From Methylobacterium planeticum (GTDB lineage: Bacteria; Pseudomonadota; Alphaproteobacteria; Rhizobiales; Beijerinckiaceae), in NCBI RefSeq assembly GCF_008806345.1, contig NZ_VZZJ01000016.1, forward strand, positions 1 through 64,000: a stretch of DNA of 64,000 nucleotides, read 5' to 3'. The notes beneath the pieces were generated by a model. That model worked only from the letters and a program-made list of their open reading frames with translations. It was not told the DNA's origin and did no database searches. The translations under genes and the position numbers were made by a program. Positions 52,770-60,431 of the stretch are shown one piece after another. Within the stretch, counting starts at the first letter, position 1, and each line of letters opens with the position of its first letter.

Positions 52770-53162
52770 TCAGCCGCGGAAGCAGCGGATCTCGGCCTCG
52801 GCCTGGGCGCGGCGCAGATCCGAGACCTTGTCGTCGAAGATCTTGGTCGACTTGAACTCGTTGGCGCGCTGGCCGACGCCCTGGCGCATCGACAGGATCG
52901 TGCTCGCCTGGACGTACTTGTCGTAGGGCAGGATCGACGCGAGGGCGTCGAGGGAGCAGGAGCAGCGCTGCAGCGCCTCGCGGGTCTGGCCGTTGGCCGC
53001 CATGCAGCCGAAGACGTAATCCACCCGGGCCTCGGTCGGGTAGTCGTTCTCGAGGTCGGAGGCCGCGAGGCCCGGAGTCGCGAGGGCCGCCAGGGCCGCC
53101 AGGACGAAGGCCGCAAGCGCGAAGGCCGCGAGCGCCCCGCGCTCAACCAGCGTTCTGATCAT
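52770..53162 (-). CDS. exported four-cysteine protein at the end of the pqq operon, unknown
   Basis: 130 residues: a signal peptide made of Ala/Leu/Phe repeats (AAFALAAFVLAALAAL) and a helical domain with cysteines in FGCMAANG, QRCSCSLDALA and IRCF, probably two disulfides in the periplasm. No family recognised. Its start lies 20 bp inside the upstream exported gene, so it is translated with it, and a terminator follows. Its place suggests a role in PQQ delivery or in quinoprotein function, but nothing in the chain proves it. Confidence 0.85.
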   Translation of the reverse strand: MIRTLVERGALAAFALAAFVLAALAALATPGLAASDLENDYPTEARVDYVFGCMAANGQTREALQRCSCSLDALASILPYDKYVQASTILSMRQGVGQRANEFKSTKIFDDKVSDLRRAQAEAEIRCFRG

Positions 53163-53856
53163 AGCTCAACCGCTCCTCGAGGAGTTCGCCGCCCTCGGCG
53201 TTCTTGGACTGGGCCTCGATCGAGACGACCTCGCCGGGCACCTCCGGCGAGGTGACGAAGGTGTAGGTCAGGTTCGACAGGCCGCGCATGCGCTCGGCGA
53301 GCTTGTCGCCCTCGAAGGGCTTGGCCTCGATCCGCCAGGCATCGACCTCGCGGCCGTTGAACCGGACCTTGGTGGGGGTGACGGTGGCGCCGTCGCGCAG
53401 GCCCTTGCGGATCGCGTTCTTGAGGTAGCGCGGGTTCGCCTCGAGGACGCGCGCGAGGTTCTTGAGGTGATGCTCGAGGAAGAGCGACATCACCGGGTTG
53501 CCGGGCATGTCCTCGAAGGGGCCGGCCGGGAAGCGGTTCTGGCCGGAGAACATCTCGACGCTGATGTTGCGCTCGTCCGCCGTCCTGCCCGGCTCGAGCC
53601 TGAGCTTGATCGCATCGTTGAGGGGCGGCCCGAAGGGTCCCTTGAGGATGCCGGAGCGGCGCAGGTAATCGTAGGTGAGGGTCGCGCCGGGCGCGGTGTT
53701 GCGCATCTGCGGGCGCTCGAACAGCAGGTCGGCGGCGGCGGGGGCGGCATCGGCCTTGGCCTGTTGCACGGCCGGCGCCGCCGCCGGGGGCGTCCCCTGG
53801 GCGAGCGCCGGCGCGGCGGTGAGCGCCAGGATGGCCGCGGTCACGAGATCCTTCAC
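53143..53856 (-). CDS. exported protein coupled to pqqE, unknown
   Basis: 237 residues from a GTG that overlaps the pqqE stop by 4 nt (GTGA). Signal peptide DLVTAAILALTAAPALAQG, an Ala/Pro linker, then a single domain without cysteines (TLTYDYLRRSGILKGPFGPP, VEMFSGQNRFPAGPFEDM, NPVMSLFLEHHLKNLARVL, YTFVTSPEVPGEVVSIEAQ) that reads as mainly beta with one helix, a little like lipid- or ligand-carrier folds. No family recognised. Co-expression with PQQ synthesis and export to the periplasm, where PQQ acts, make it a candidate for PQQ handling. Confidence 0.87.
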   Translation of the reverse strand: MKDLVTAAILALTAAPALAQGTPPAAAPAVQQAKADAAPAAADLLFERPQMRNTAPGATLTYDYLRRSGILKGPFGPPLNDAIKLRLEPGRTADERNISVEMFSGQNRFPAGPFEDMPGNPVMSLFLEHHLKNLARVLEANPRYLKNAIRKGLRDGATVTPTKVRFNGREVDAWRIEAKPFEGDKLAERMRGLSNLTYTFVTSPEVPGEVVSIEAQSKNAEGGELLEERLSYDQNAG

Positions 53857-54998
53857 AGGGGGGCTTCCTCCTTGAGCGGCGACCGGACGTTGCTGCCGAT
53901 CGTCCGGTAGACGTAGTCGGGCGGGGTGTCGGCCGCCTCCTCGCTCGCCAGGGCCCGCACCTTGGCGTGCAGCGGCGAGAGCGAGCAGGCCGGGTCGGTC
54001 GCCGCCGCATCGCCCGCGAGGGCGAGCGCCTGGCAGCGGCAGCCGCCCCAATCCTTCTCCCGGCGATCGCAGGAGCGGCAGGGCTCCTGCATCCAGTCGG
54101 TTCCCCGATAGGCCGTGAAGGCCGGGGAATTCGCCCAGATGTCCCCCAGCGCATGCTCCGTGACGTACCAGAACTCAAGCTGCGAAATCGTCTCGGCCGC
54201 GTGGCAGGGCAGGACCTTGCCCTGGGGGGTGACGTTGATGAGCTTGCGGCCCCAGCCGCCCGCGCAGGCCTTGGGGTACTTGGCGTAGTAGTCCGGCACC
54301 ACGAGGTCGATGACGAGCTGGCCCTTGAGGCGCTCGCGGGCCGCCTCGACGATGCGGATCGAGGCGTCGACATCGGCCTTGTTCGGCATCAGGGCCGCGC
54401 GGTTGACGTAGGCCCAGCCGTAATACTGGGTGTGGGCGACCTCGAGGCGCTTGGCGCCGAGCTTGACCGCGAGGTCGATGAAGCCCTCGACCTCGTGGAT
54501 GTTGCCGCGATGGATCACGGAATTGAGGGTCAGGGGCAGGCCGAGGCCGGTGACCTTCTGGGCGAAGGCGAGCTTCTGCGGCTGCGCGTTCCTCAGGCCG
54601 CCGATCTTCTCGGCGTTCTGGGCGTCGACCCCCTGCACCGAGAGCTGCACGTGGTCGAGGCCGACATCGTAGAGGGCCTGGAGCTTGTCGAGGGCCCCGC
54701 CCACGCCCGAGGTGATCAGGTTCGAGTAGAGGCCGAGCTTGGCGCAGGTCTCGGTGATCTCCACGATGTCGTTGCGGGCTGTCGGCTCGCCGCCCGAGAG
54801 GTGGACGTGGAGCACGCCGAGCCCCGCCGCCTCCGTCAGCACCCGCTGCCAGGTCGCGGTGTCGAGCTCGCGCGAGCGGCGGTCGAGTTCCAGCGGGTTG
54901 GAGCAGTAGGGGCAGCGGAGCGGGCACCGGTGGGTGAGCTCCGCCAGGAGCCCGACCGGGGCCGGAACGGCCTGGGGATTGGGCGTGATCGCGTTCAT
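53853..54998 (-). CDS. pqqE: PqqA peptide cyclase (radical SAM/SPASM)
   Basis: Joins the Glu and Tyr side chains of PqqA, the first step of PQQ synthesis. 381 residues. Radical SAM cluster ligands Cys25, Cys29, Cys32 (RCPLRCPYCSN), SAM-binding HLSGGEPTARND, and a SPASM domain with auxiliary cluster cysteines (CAGGWGRKL, LPCHAAE, PCRSCDRREKDWGGCRC). The ATG overlaps the pqqCD stop by 4 nt. Confidence 0.97.
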   Translation of the reverse strand: MNAITPNPQAVPAPVGLLAELTHRCPLRCPYCSNPLELDRRSRELDTATWQRVLTEAAGLGVLHVHLSGGEPTARNDIVEITETCAKLGLYSNLITSGVGGALDKLQALYDVGLDHVQLSVQGVDAQNAEKIGGLRNAQPQKLAFAQKVTGLGLPLTLNSVIHRGNIHEVEGFIDLAVKLGAKRLEVAHTQYYGWAYVNRAALMPNKADVDASIRIVEAARERLKGQLVIDLVVPDYYAKYPKACAGGWGRKLINVTPQGKVLPCHAAETISQLEFWYVTEHALGDIWANSPAFTAYRGTDWMQEPCRSCDRREKDWGGCRCQALALAGDAAATDPACSLSPLHAKVRALASEEAADTPPDYVYRTIGSNVRSPLKEEAPL

Positions 54999-56080
54999 CG
55001 CTCGAGCACCCTCTTGGTTGCGAGGTCGTTGAGCATCACCAGGATGTCGCCCTCGATGACCTTGGGATCGGCCGCGTAGGTCTGCCCGAGGGCGACCGCG
55101 ATCTCCGCGACCGTGCGCTGCCCGTCGACGAGGGAGAGCACCGCGACCGCGTTGTCGTCGAGGTCGAAGGTGCGCTCGGGGGCGAGCAGGACGTGCTTCT
55201 GGCGCGTCTCGTCGAAGCGCAGGCGCACGCCCCGGGGCAGGCGCGGCGTGTGGCCCGCCTCGATCCGCCCGGTGCCTGCGGCCTGCGCCACGGCGGGCGC
55301 CTCGGGCACGAGGCCGGTGCCCGGCGTCCAGGCATCCGGCGGGATCATCCCGGGGGCGACGTAGGCGAAGTAGAGGGCGTCGAGCTGCGTCCAGAGGACG
55401 TTGCACTTGAAGGTCAGGGCCGCCATCGCCTGCCGCTGCAGCGCCGGGGTGGTGGCGTGCTGCTTGACGTAGTCGAGGGCGAAGTCGGCGTCCCGCGGGG
55501 CCTGGGTCAGGCGCTTGTCGAAATAGGCCAGCGTGTCCCGGGTGATGAAGTCGTAGTTCTTCAGCATCCCGGCGACGCGCTCGGAGATGATGGTCGGCGA
55601 GAACATCTCGGTGAGCGAGGAGGCGATCGCCTCGAGGAGCGAGCGCTCGGAGACGAAGTGCACGTAGGCGTCGACCGAGAAGCGGGTCGCCGAGAGGATG
55701 CCCTTCGTCGAGAGCACGTAGTCGCGCGCGAAGCCGACGCCCTCGGCGAGCTTGAGCCAGCGCTCGATGCCGCCGTCGCCCGGATGGTCGCCGTCATGGT
55801 CGACGATGCGCTGGCGCCAGACCCGGCGCAACGCGGCGTCGGTCATGCGCGCGAGCACGGCCGCGTCCTTCACGGGGATCATCGCCTGGTAATAGTAGCG
55901 GTTGAGCGCCCAGGCCCGGACCTGGTCCTTGTTCAACTTTCCGTCGTGGAGGAGGCGATGGAACGGGTGCAGGTTGTGGTAGCGCCGGGCGCCGATGTCG
56001 CGGAGCGCCGCCTCCAGGTCCTCGGGGCTGAGGAGCCGCTGGGTCTCGTCGGCGGCGGGGGTGGGGAAGGCTGCGGTCAT
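54995..56080 (-). CDS. pqqCD: PqqC/PqqD fusion protein
   Basis: PqqC (about 1-245) is the cofactor-free oxidase that performs the last ring closure and oxidation; it shows RRYHNLHPFHRLLHDGKLN, NRYYYQAMIPVKDAAVLAR, DHDGDHPGDGGIERWL and SERSLLEAIASSLTEMF. After a Pro/Ala linker comes PqqD (about 270-361; LPRGVRLRFDETRQKHVLL...DLATKRVLER), the RRE-like chaperone that presents PqqA to PqqE. The fusion is characteristic of Methylobacterium. Chosen start ATG 56080. Confidence 0.97.
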   Translation of the reverse strand: MTAAFPTPAADETQRLLSPEDLEAALRDIGARRYHNLHPFHRLLHDGKLNKDQVRAWALNRYYYQAMIPVKDAAVLARMTDAALRRVWRQRIVDHDGDHPGDGGIERWLKLAEGVGFARDYVLSTKGILSATRFSVDAYVHFVSERSLLEAIASSLTEMFSPTIISERVAGMLKNYDFITRDTLAYFDKRLTQAPRDADFALDYVKQHATTPALQRQAMAALTFKCNVLWTQLDALYFAYVAPGMIPPDAWTPGTGLVPEAPAVAQAAGTGRIEAGHTPRLPRGVRLRFDETRQKHVLLAPERTFDLDDNAVAVLSLVDGQRTVAEIAVALGQTYAADPKVIEGDILVMLNDLATKRVLER

Positions 56081-56235
56081 GGCGTGTCCAAGCGTCCGTC
56101 TCGAGATGCGTTTCCTGGAACGATTCTTAGATGGGGCGGCGGAGGCGCCTGACCAACGCCGCACCCACGCGATTGGATCGTGCAAGAGATAATGCCGCCG
56201 GCACGCGAATGCCAATCGGCCGTCCCGTCGGGTCC

Positions 56236-57135
56236 CTAGAGGTTCAGGCCGAGCCCGTCATGCGCCACGGTCCAGCCCGCGGCCTCGACCTCGGCGCGGG
56301 CCTCCGAGCCCTCCACCAGGACCGGGTTGGTGTTGTTGATGTGCACGAAGATGCGCCGGCCGATGGCCACGTCGCGCAGGGCCGCCACGGAGCCGCCCTC
56401 GCCCCGCATCGGCACGTGCCCCATGCGCCAGCCCGTCTTGGTGCCGACGCCCGCCCGGATCATGTCGTCGTCGTACAGCACCGTGCCGTCGAACAGGAGC
56501 GCGTCGACGCCTGTGACGCGCGCGCGCAGGCCGTCGGTAACGCGGGCGCAGCCCGGAATGTAGGCGAGGCGCCGGCCGCCGGCCTCGATCAGGGCGCCGA
56601 CCGTGGTCTCGGTCTCGGCGCCGATCTGCATCGAGGCGTCCTCGAGCCAGAGCGGCACCTTGCCGGGCACCGCGAACAGGGTGACGGACAGCCCCGGCAC
56701 CGGCTCGAAGCGCTGCTCCAGGCTGATCGCCTCCCGGCTCACCACGCCGGCCGCCATCACGTCAAAGACGCGGTTGTCGTTGACGGAGCCGAGGATGCCG
56801 GGGGTCGCGTAGAGGGTGTAGGGCTGGCCCTCGCGCAGGGTCAGGAGGCCGGCGACGTGGTCGACGTCGCCGTTCGTCAGCAGCACCGCGTGGATCGGCG
56901 AGTGGCGCAGGCCCTCGCGGGGGTGCAGCACCGGGTTGTCGAAGAGTTGCTGCCGGATGTCCGGCGAGGCGTTCACCAGGAGCCAGCGCTCCCCGTCGGG
57001 GGAGACCGCGATGCTCGACTGGGTGCGGGGCCTGACCCGGGACGGCTCGGTCCGGGCGAGGGTGCAGTTGGGGCAGCGGCAATTCCACTGGGGAAGGCCG
57101 CCGCCGGCCGCCGAACCGAGGATCACGACACGCAT
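56236..57135 (-). CDS. pqqB: PQQ biosynthesis hydroxylase PqqB
   Basis: Metallo-beta-lactamase-fold protein of 299 residues that hydroxylates the tyrosine ring of the diamino-acid intermediate. RVVILGSAAGGGLPQWNCRCPNC with an N-terminal Cys-rich loop, LLTNGDVDHVAGLLTLREG, and KTGWRMGHVPMRGEGG are typical. It follows pqqA by 44 nt containing a hairpin, and precedes pqqCD by 155 nt. Confidence 0.96.
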   Translation of the reverse strand: MRVVILGSAAGGGLPQWNCRCPNCTLARTEPSRVRPRTQSSIAVSPDGERWLLVNASPDIRQQLFDNPVLHPREGLRHSPIHAVLLTNGDVDHVAGLLTLREGQPYTLYATPGILGSVNDNRVFDVMAAGVVSREAISLEQRFEPVPGLSVTLFAVPGKVPLWLEDASMQIGAETETTVGALIEAGGRRLAYIPGCARVTDGLRARVTGVDALLFDGTVLYDDDMIRAGVGTKTGWRMGHVPMRGEGGSVAALRDVAIGRRIFVHINNTNPVLVEGSEARAEVEAAGWTVAHDGLGLNL

Positions 57136-57150
57136 GGTTTCAACTCACGC

Positions 57151-57173
57151 AGCCGGCCATCCCCGGTCCGGCT
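57151..57173 (-). promoter_or_regulatory. hairpin in the pqqA-pqqB gap
   Basis: AGCCGG and CCGGCT pair across an 11-nt loop within the 44-nt gap between pqqA and pqqB. It could cause partial termination or shield the 3' end of a short pqqA message, giving more precursor peptide than enzyme. Confidence 0.45.
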
Positions 57174-57179
57174 CGCACC

Positions 57180-57269
57180 TTAGTGGAAGGTGTCGATCTC
57201 AGCCGACTCGTAGCTCGTGACTTCCATGCCGACGCAGATCTCGGAAACGACGGGGGCTGCCCACTTCAT
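57180..57269 (-). CDS. pqqA: PQQ precursor peptide PqqA
   Basis: A 29-residue peptide that supplies the Glu and Tyr of PQQ: the ExxxY core is Glu16-Val-Thr-Ser-Tyr20 (EICVGMEVTSYESAEIDTF). It is nearly identical to the M. extorquens peptide as I remember it (Val8 and His29 being the differences). The ATG follows a strong GAGGAG site by 7 nt. First gene of the pqq operon, beginning 0.18 kb after the response-regulator gene. Confidence 0.97.
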   Translation of the reverse strand: MKWAAPVVSEICVGMEVTSYESAEIDTFH

Positions 57270-57358
57270 GGTGTTTCTCCTCATTCTTCGATCGTCAGAA
57301 CCATCCTGGCAACCTCCCTAAGAAGATCCTAAGATGCTGACGGCGCAGTGGTTTCTGT

Positions 57359-57409
57359 CGCGGGAGCTATATCGGCAATTCCGCCGGACTCTTCAAGCGC
57401 TAAATTGCC
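57359..57409 (-). promoter_or_regulatory. candidate pqqA promoter with inverted repeat
   Basis: On the minus strand TTGAAG (57396-57391) and TATAGC (57371-57366) lie 19 nt apart, a long spacing, and would start RNA about 90 nt before the pqqA ATG. A perfect 7-bp inverted repeat GGCAATT / AATTGCC (57403-57409 and 57374-57380) brackets the -35 box and spacer, as an activator site might. Visual match only. Confidence 0.4.
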
Positions 57410-57444
57410 AGATGCTCCCAGATCCCGGTGGGGAAATGCGGGCC

Positions 57445-58149
57445 TCAGTGCCGGAAATCCTGCCCGCGCAGGTCCAGCATGAAGCCCCGGCCGCGGACGG
57501 TGGTGAGGATCGGGCCGCCGAGGCGGACGAAGTCGGACATCTTGGTCCGGAGATAACCTACGTAAACATCGACGACATTCAGCGAGAGGCCGCCTTGGCT
57601 CGCCCAGAGCTTGTCGAAGATGTCGCCCCGCGAGACCGGCCTGTTGGCCTGGTCCATCAGCATGGCCAGGAGCTCCGCCTCCCGCGGCGTGAGGCGTGCT
57701 GTCGCATCCCCGAAGCTGACCTGCCGGACATTGAGATCGAGGGTCAGGCGCCCCGCCGTCACGATGGTGCGGGGCTCGTCCGATTCCCTGCGGCGCAGCA
57801 GGTGCGTGCGCAGCCGCGCCACGAGCTCGTCGAACACGAAGGGCTTCACGATGTAGTCGTCGGCCCCGAGGGCCAGCCCCTCGGCCCGGTCGCGCACCTC
57901 GTCGCGGGCGCTGAGGAACAGGATCGGACCCGGATAGCCGCCCTCGCGCAGGGAGCGGCAGACGTCGTGGCCGGACCCGTCCGGGAGGGTGATGTCGAGG
58001 ACGACGGCCTCCGGCGCCTCGTCCCGGGCGGCGGTCAGCGCGTCGCCGACGCACCCCGCCATGCCCACCGAGAAGCCCTCGGCCTCGAGGCCCCGGGCCA
58101 GCATGGCGCGGATGTCGCTGTCGTCCTCGACGATCAAAACCCGCGTCAT
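57445..58149 (-). CDS. mxbM: OmpR-type response regulator (MxbM-like)
   Basis: 234 residues: receiver domain with acidic Asp9/Asp10, phospho-acceptor Asp52 (VVLDITLPDGSG) and Lys in YIVKPF, then a winged-helix DNA-binding domain (RLTPREAELLAMLMDQANRP, NVVDVYVGYLRTKM). The start overlaps the kinase stop by 4 nt. Location directly upstream of pqqA matches mxbM of M. extorquens, needed for methanol dehydrogenase gene expression there; identity is inferred from family and position. It may act on the pqqA or xoxF upstream regions. Confidence 0.85.
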   Translation of the reverse strand: MTRVLIVEDDSDIRAMLARGLEAEGFSVGMAGCVGDALTAARDEAPEAVVLDITLPDGSGHDVCRSLREGGYPGPILFLSARDEVRDRAEGLALGADDYIVKPFVFDELVARLRTHLLRRRESDEPRTIVTAGRLTLDLNVRQVSFGDATARLTPREAELLAMLMDQANRPVSRGDIFDKLWASQGGLSLNVVDVYVGYLRTKMSDFVRLGGPILTTVRGRGFMLDLRGQDFRH

Positions 58150-59765
58150 GCGGCACTCTCCCGTGTCTCGCGCCCCTTGTTCTGTTGTCCGGCGGGGTCG
58201 AGGACCGGCAGGTCGAGGGTTACCCGCGCGCCCCGGCCGTTCTCGCCCCGCCCGAGGCGGATGGCGCCATCATGATGCTCAATCACCCAGCGCGCCAGTG
58301 CCAAGCCTATGCCGAATCCGCCCTCGCCGGGGAACTCCCCGCGCCGGAAGCGCTCGAACAGGGTCTCCTCCGCCTCGGCGAAGCCGGGCCCGTCATCGCT
58401 GATCGTCACGTTGGCGCGGGCGCCGTTCGGGCCCCCGGCGCTCGTCAGCGCCACCGTCACCCGGGTCAGGCCGGCGGCGTGGCGCAGGGCGTTGTCGATC
58501 AGGCTCTCCACCACCTGGCGCAGCCATTCGGGGTCGGCCAGGATCTCGATGTCGCTGTCGCCGGGCTCGAGGGTCAGGGCGACCCGGCGGCGCGCGGCCT
58601 CGGAGCCCGCATTCTCCAGAGCCTCCGCCAGGATCGCCACGGCGCTGACGGGGCGGCGCTCCAGCTCGATCTGCCCGGATTCGGAGCGGGCGACCCGCAG
58701 CAGGTCCTCGACCCGCAGCTTCAGGCGCTGGGCCCGCTTGCGGATCGTCGCGAAGACCGGGCCGTATTCGACGCCCCGCGCGCTCGGCCGGGTGGCGAGG
58801 TCGCACTCGCCGAGGATGACGGTCAGCGGCGTGCGCAGCTCGTGGCTGACATCGGCGAAGAAGCGCCGCCGGGAGCGGTCGACGGCCTCCAGGCGCTCGT
58901 TGGCGGCGCGCAGGTCGGCGGTGCGGGCCGCCACCGTGTCCTCGAGGGCGGCCCGGTCGGCGGCGAGCCGGCCCTCGCGCCGGGAGAGGCGGGCGGCCAT
59001 GCGGTTGAAGTTCGCCACGAGCAGGCCGAGCTCGTCGCGGGTCGCCACCGACAGGCGGGTGTCGAGCTCGCCGCCCCCGATGGCGCCCGCGGCCTTCCGC
59101 ATGGCCTCGATCCGCGCCAGCGTCGGGCGGGTCACGCTGCGGTAGAGCACCAGCACGATGCCGAGGGCGAGGAGCACCGCGAGGCCCGCGGCGACGCGCA
59201 GCCGCCGGGACAGCGCGCCGGCCTGCTCGGAGCCCAGCACCATGGTGCGCCGCTCCGCCTCGATCAGGAAGGAGAGGGGCTGGCCCGTCATGGCGCCGAA
59301 GCCGTTGAGGGCCCCCTGGATCGCGTTCTTGCGGCTCTCGGGGTCGGTCCGGCGCTCGATCTGCGAGACCTGCCGGTCGAGGATGACGCGGGCGGCCCGG
59401 ATCTGCGACATCGGCCGGGTGCGGGCGGCGTACTGGGTCCGGTCGAGGGGGTCGTTGGTGGCCAGGATCGTGGCCGCCAGGGCCTCGTCGACGGTGGTCA
59501 GGGCCCGGTCGACATTGGTGCGGGCGATCGCCAGCGCCTCCGGCTGGCCGTCCGGATTGCCCACGGTCTCGACCGCGGCGAGGCCGAACTGGGTCAGCCG
59601 GCCGGAGAGCTCGGCCAGGAGCTCGAGCCGGCGCTGCGCCGCCAGCGTCCGGTCGATCGTGCTCTCGGCGGCGGCGATCGACCACAGCACCCCGGCCGCC
59701 GCCAGGACGACGAGAAACGCCGTGCTGCCGAGCAGCAGCGCGAAACGAACCTTGAGCGAGCGCAT
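58146..59765 (-). CDS. mxbD: membrane sensor histidine kinase (MxbD-like)
   Basis: 539 residues: transmembrane helix near 8-28, periplasmic helical sensor domain (about 29-185), second helix (about 190-210), HAMP (to about 265), short coiled coil, DHp domain with His308 (FFADVSHELRTPLTVILGE), and an HATPase domain (LIDNALRHA, ISDDGPGFAEAE, GFGIGLALARWVIEHHDG). Coupled to the downstream response regulator. By synteny it corresponds to MxbD; the signal sensed is unknown. Confidence 0.87.
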   Translation of the reverse strand: MRSLKVRFALLLGSTAFLVVLAAAGVLWSIAAAESTIDRTLAAQRRLELLAELSGRLTQFGLAAVETVGNPDGQPEALAIARTNVDRALTTVDEALAATILATNDPLDRTQYAARTRPMSQIRAARVILDRQVSQIERRTDPESRKNAIQGALNGFGAMTGQPLSFLIEAERRTMVLGSEQAGALSRRLRVAAGLAVLLALGIVLVLYRSVTRPTLARIEAMRKAAGAIGGGELDTRLSVATRDELGLLVANFNRMAARLSRREGRLAADRAALEDTVAARTADLRAANERLEAVDRSRRRFFADVSHELRTPLTVILGECDLATRPSARGVEYGPVFATIRKRAQRLKLRVEDLLRVARSESGQIELERRPVSAVAILAEALENAGSEAARRRVALTLEPGDSDIEILADPEWLRQVVESLIDNALRHAAGLTRVTVALTSAGGPNGARANVTISDDGPGFAEAEETLFERFRRGEFPGEGGFGIGLALARWVIEHHDGAIRLGRGENGRGARVTLDLPVLDPAGQQNKGRETRESAA

Positions 59766-59981
59766 CGTCCCCTATCCGGCCCGGGCGCCTGGCGCGGGCG
59801 GGCCCGAGAGTGTCACCGCGGGGCGGCCAGGCCAAGAGCCGCGCCGGGCCCCCGCGCCCCGCCGTCAACACCCGCGATCGCTCCGTGGCGCCTTGCCGGC
59901 GCGGGCGGCACGACGCGCTGGCCGGCGGATTGGACGGAGGCGACCGGGTATCGGACCCGGCGCGGGCGGCGCGACGCACTC

Positions 59982-60057
59982 CCTCTCCCGTCCGGGAGAG
60001 GTTTGCCCGCGGAGCGGGCCGGGGTGAGGGGTGCGACTTCTCCGGAAAGGTCGCACC
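59982..60057. repeat. composite palindromic intergenic repeat (REP-like)
   Basis: Three palindromes stand in a row: CCTCTCCCG/CGGGAGAGG with a 2-nt loop, GCCCGC/GCGGGC with loop GGA, and GGTGCGAC/GTCGCACC with a 12-nt loop. A bridging CGGGGTGAGGGG follows the second. This resembles a dispersed repeat I know from intergenic gaps of many Methylobacterium and related genomes. It occupies the 350-bp non-coding gap between the kinase gene start and the next gene; the rest of that gap holds no gene. Confidence 0.75.
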
Positions 60058-60114
60058 GCTCCCGGGCCTGAGGGAGGGGTGGGGCGCGCCGCCATCCGGA
60101 GCCCGATGGCGGCC

Positions 60115-60321
60115 CTAGAGGTTCCTCGGCTCGCTGCCGCGCGCCGCGCAGCGCCAGCGCTCGACGTGCCATTCGGGGTGGGCGGCCTGCCAGGTGGCGA
60201 TGGCGCTCTGGCCGTTGCGCAGGCAGATGAACGGGCTCGAGGCCTCGTAGGACAGGGTGATCCGGTCCTCGCGGCAGGTGGTCGGCTGCGACAGGAGGCA
60301 GATCGAGAGCAGGATCATCAT
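60115..60321 (-). CDS. 68-residue cysteine-containing protein next to fhc, unknown
   Basis: Begins with two ATGs and a short hydrophobic start (MMILLSICLLSQPTTC), which may be a signal or lipoprotein-like leader although too short to be sure. The rest has TYEASSP-like spacing, FICLRNGQSAIATW and HPEWHVERWRCA, with conserved-looking Cys and Trp. It lies between the kinase gene and fhcC on the same strand, 110 bp after fhcC. No function can be given. Confidence 0.65.
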   Translation of the reverse strand: MMILLSICLLSQPTTCREDRITLSYEASSPFICLRNGQSAIATWQAAHPEWHVERWRCAARGSEPRNL

Positions 60322-60344
60322 GGGGCCACGCCTCGTTGCAGGAC

Positions 60345-60367
60345 GGGGGCCGGCGGGGCCGGCCCCC
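60345..60367 (-). terminator. hairpin after fhcC
   Basis: A 9-bp perfect stem GGGGGCCGG / CCGGCCCCC with loop CGGGG, 65 bp beyond the fhcC stop. No T tract follows, so termination of the fhc operon here is possible but weak. Confidence 0.45.
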
Positions 60368-60431
60368 CGAGGGGATGCGGGCCCGGCCGACCGGGCGTCA
60401 TATGCGGCAGCCGCCCGCGACGGCCAGGGCG

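Noticed and set aside
59813..60172. A 119-codon minus frame upstream of the kinase
   Set aside because: It runs through the palindromic repeat, and translations of such repeats (PLPDGRGS-like) are common false genes; it also overlaps the better 68-codon gene.
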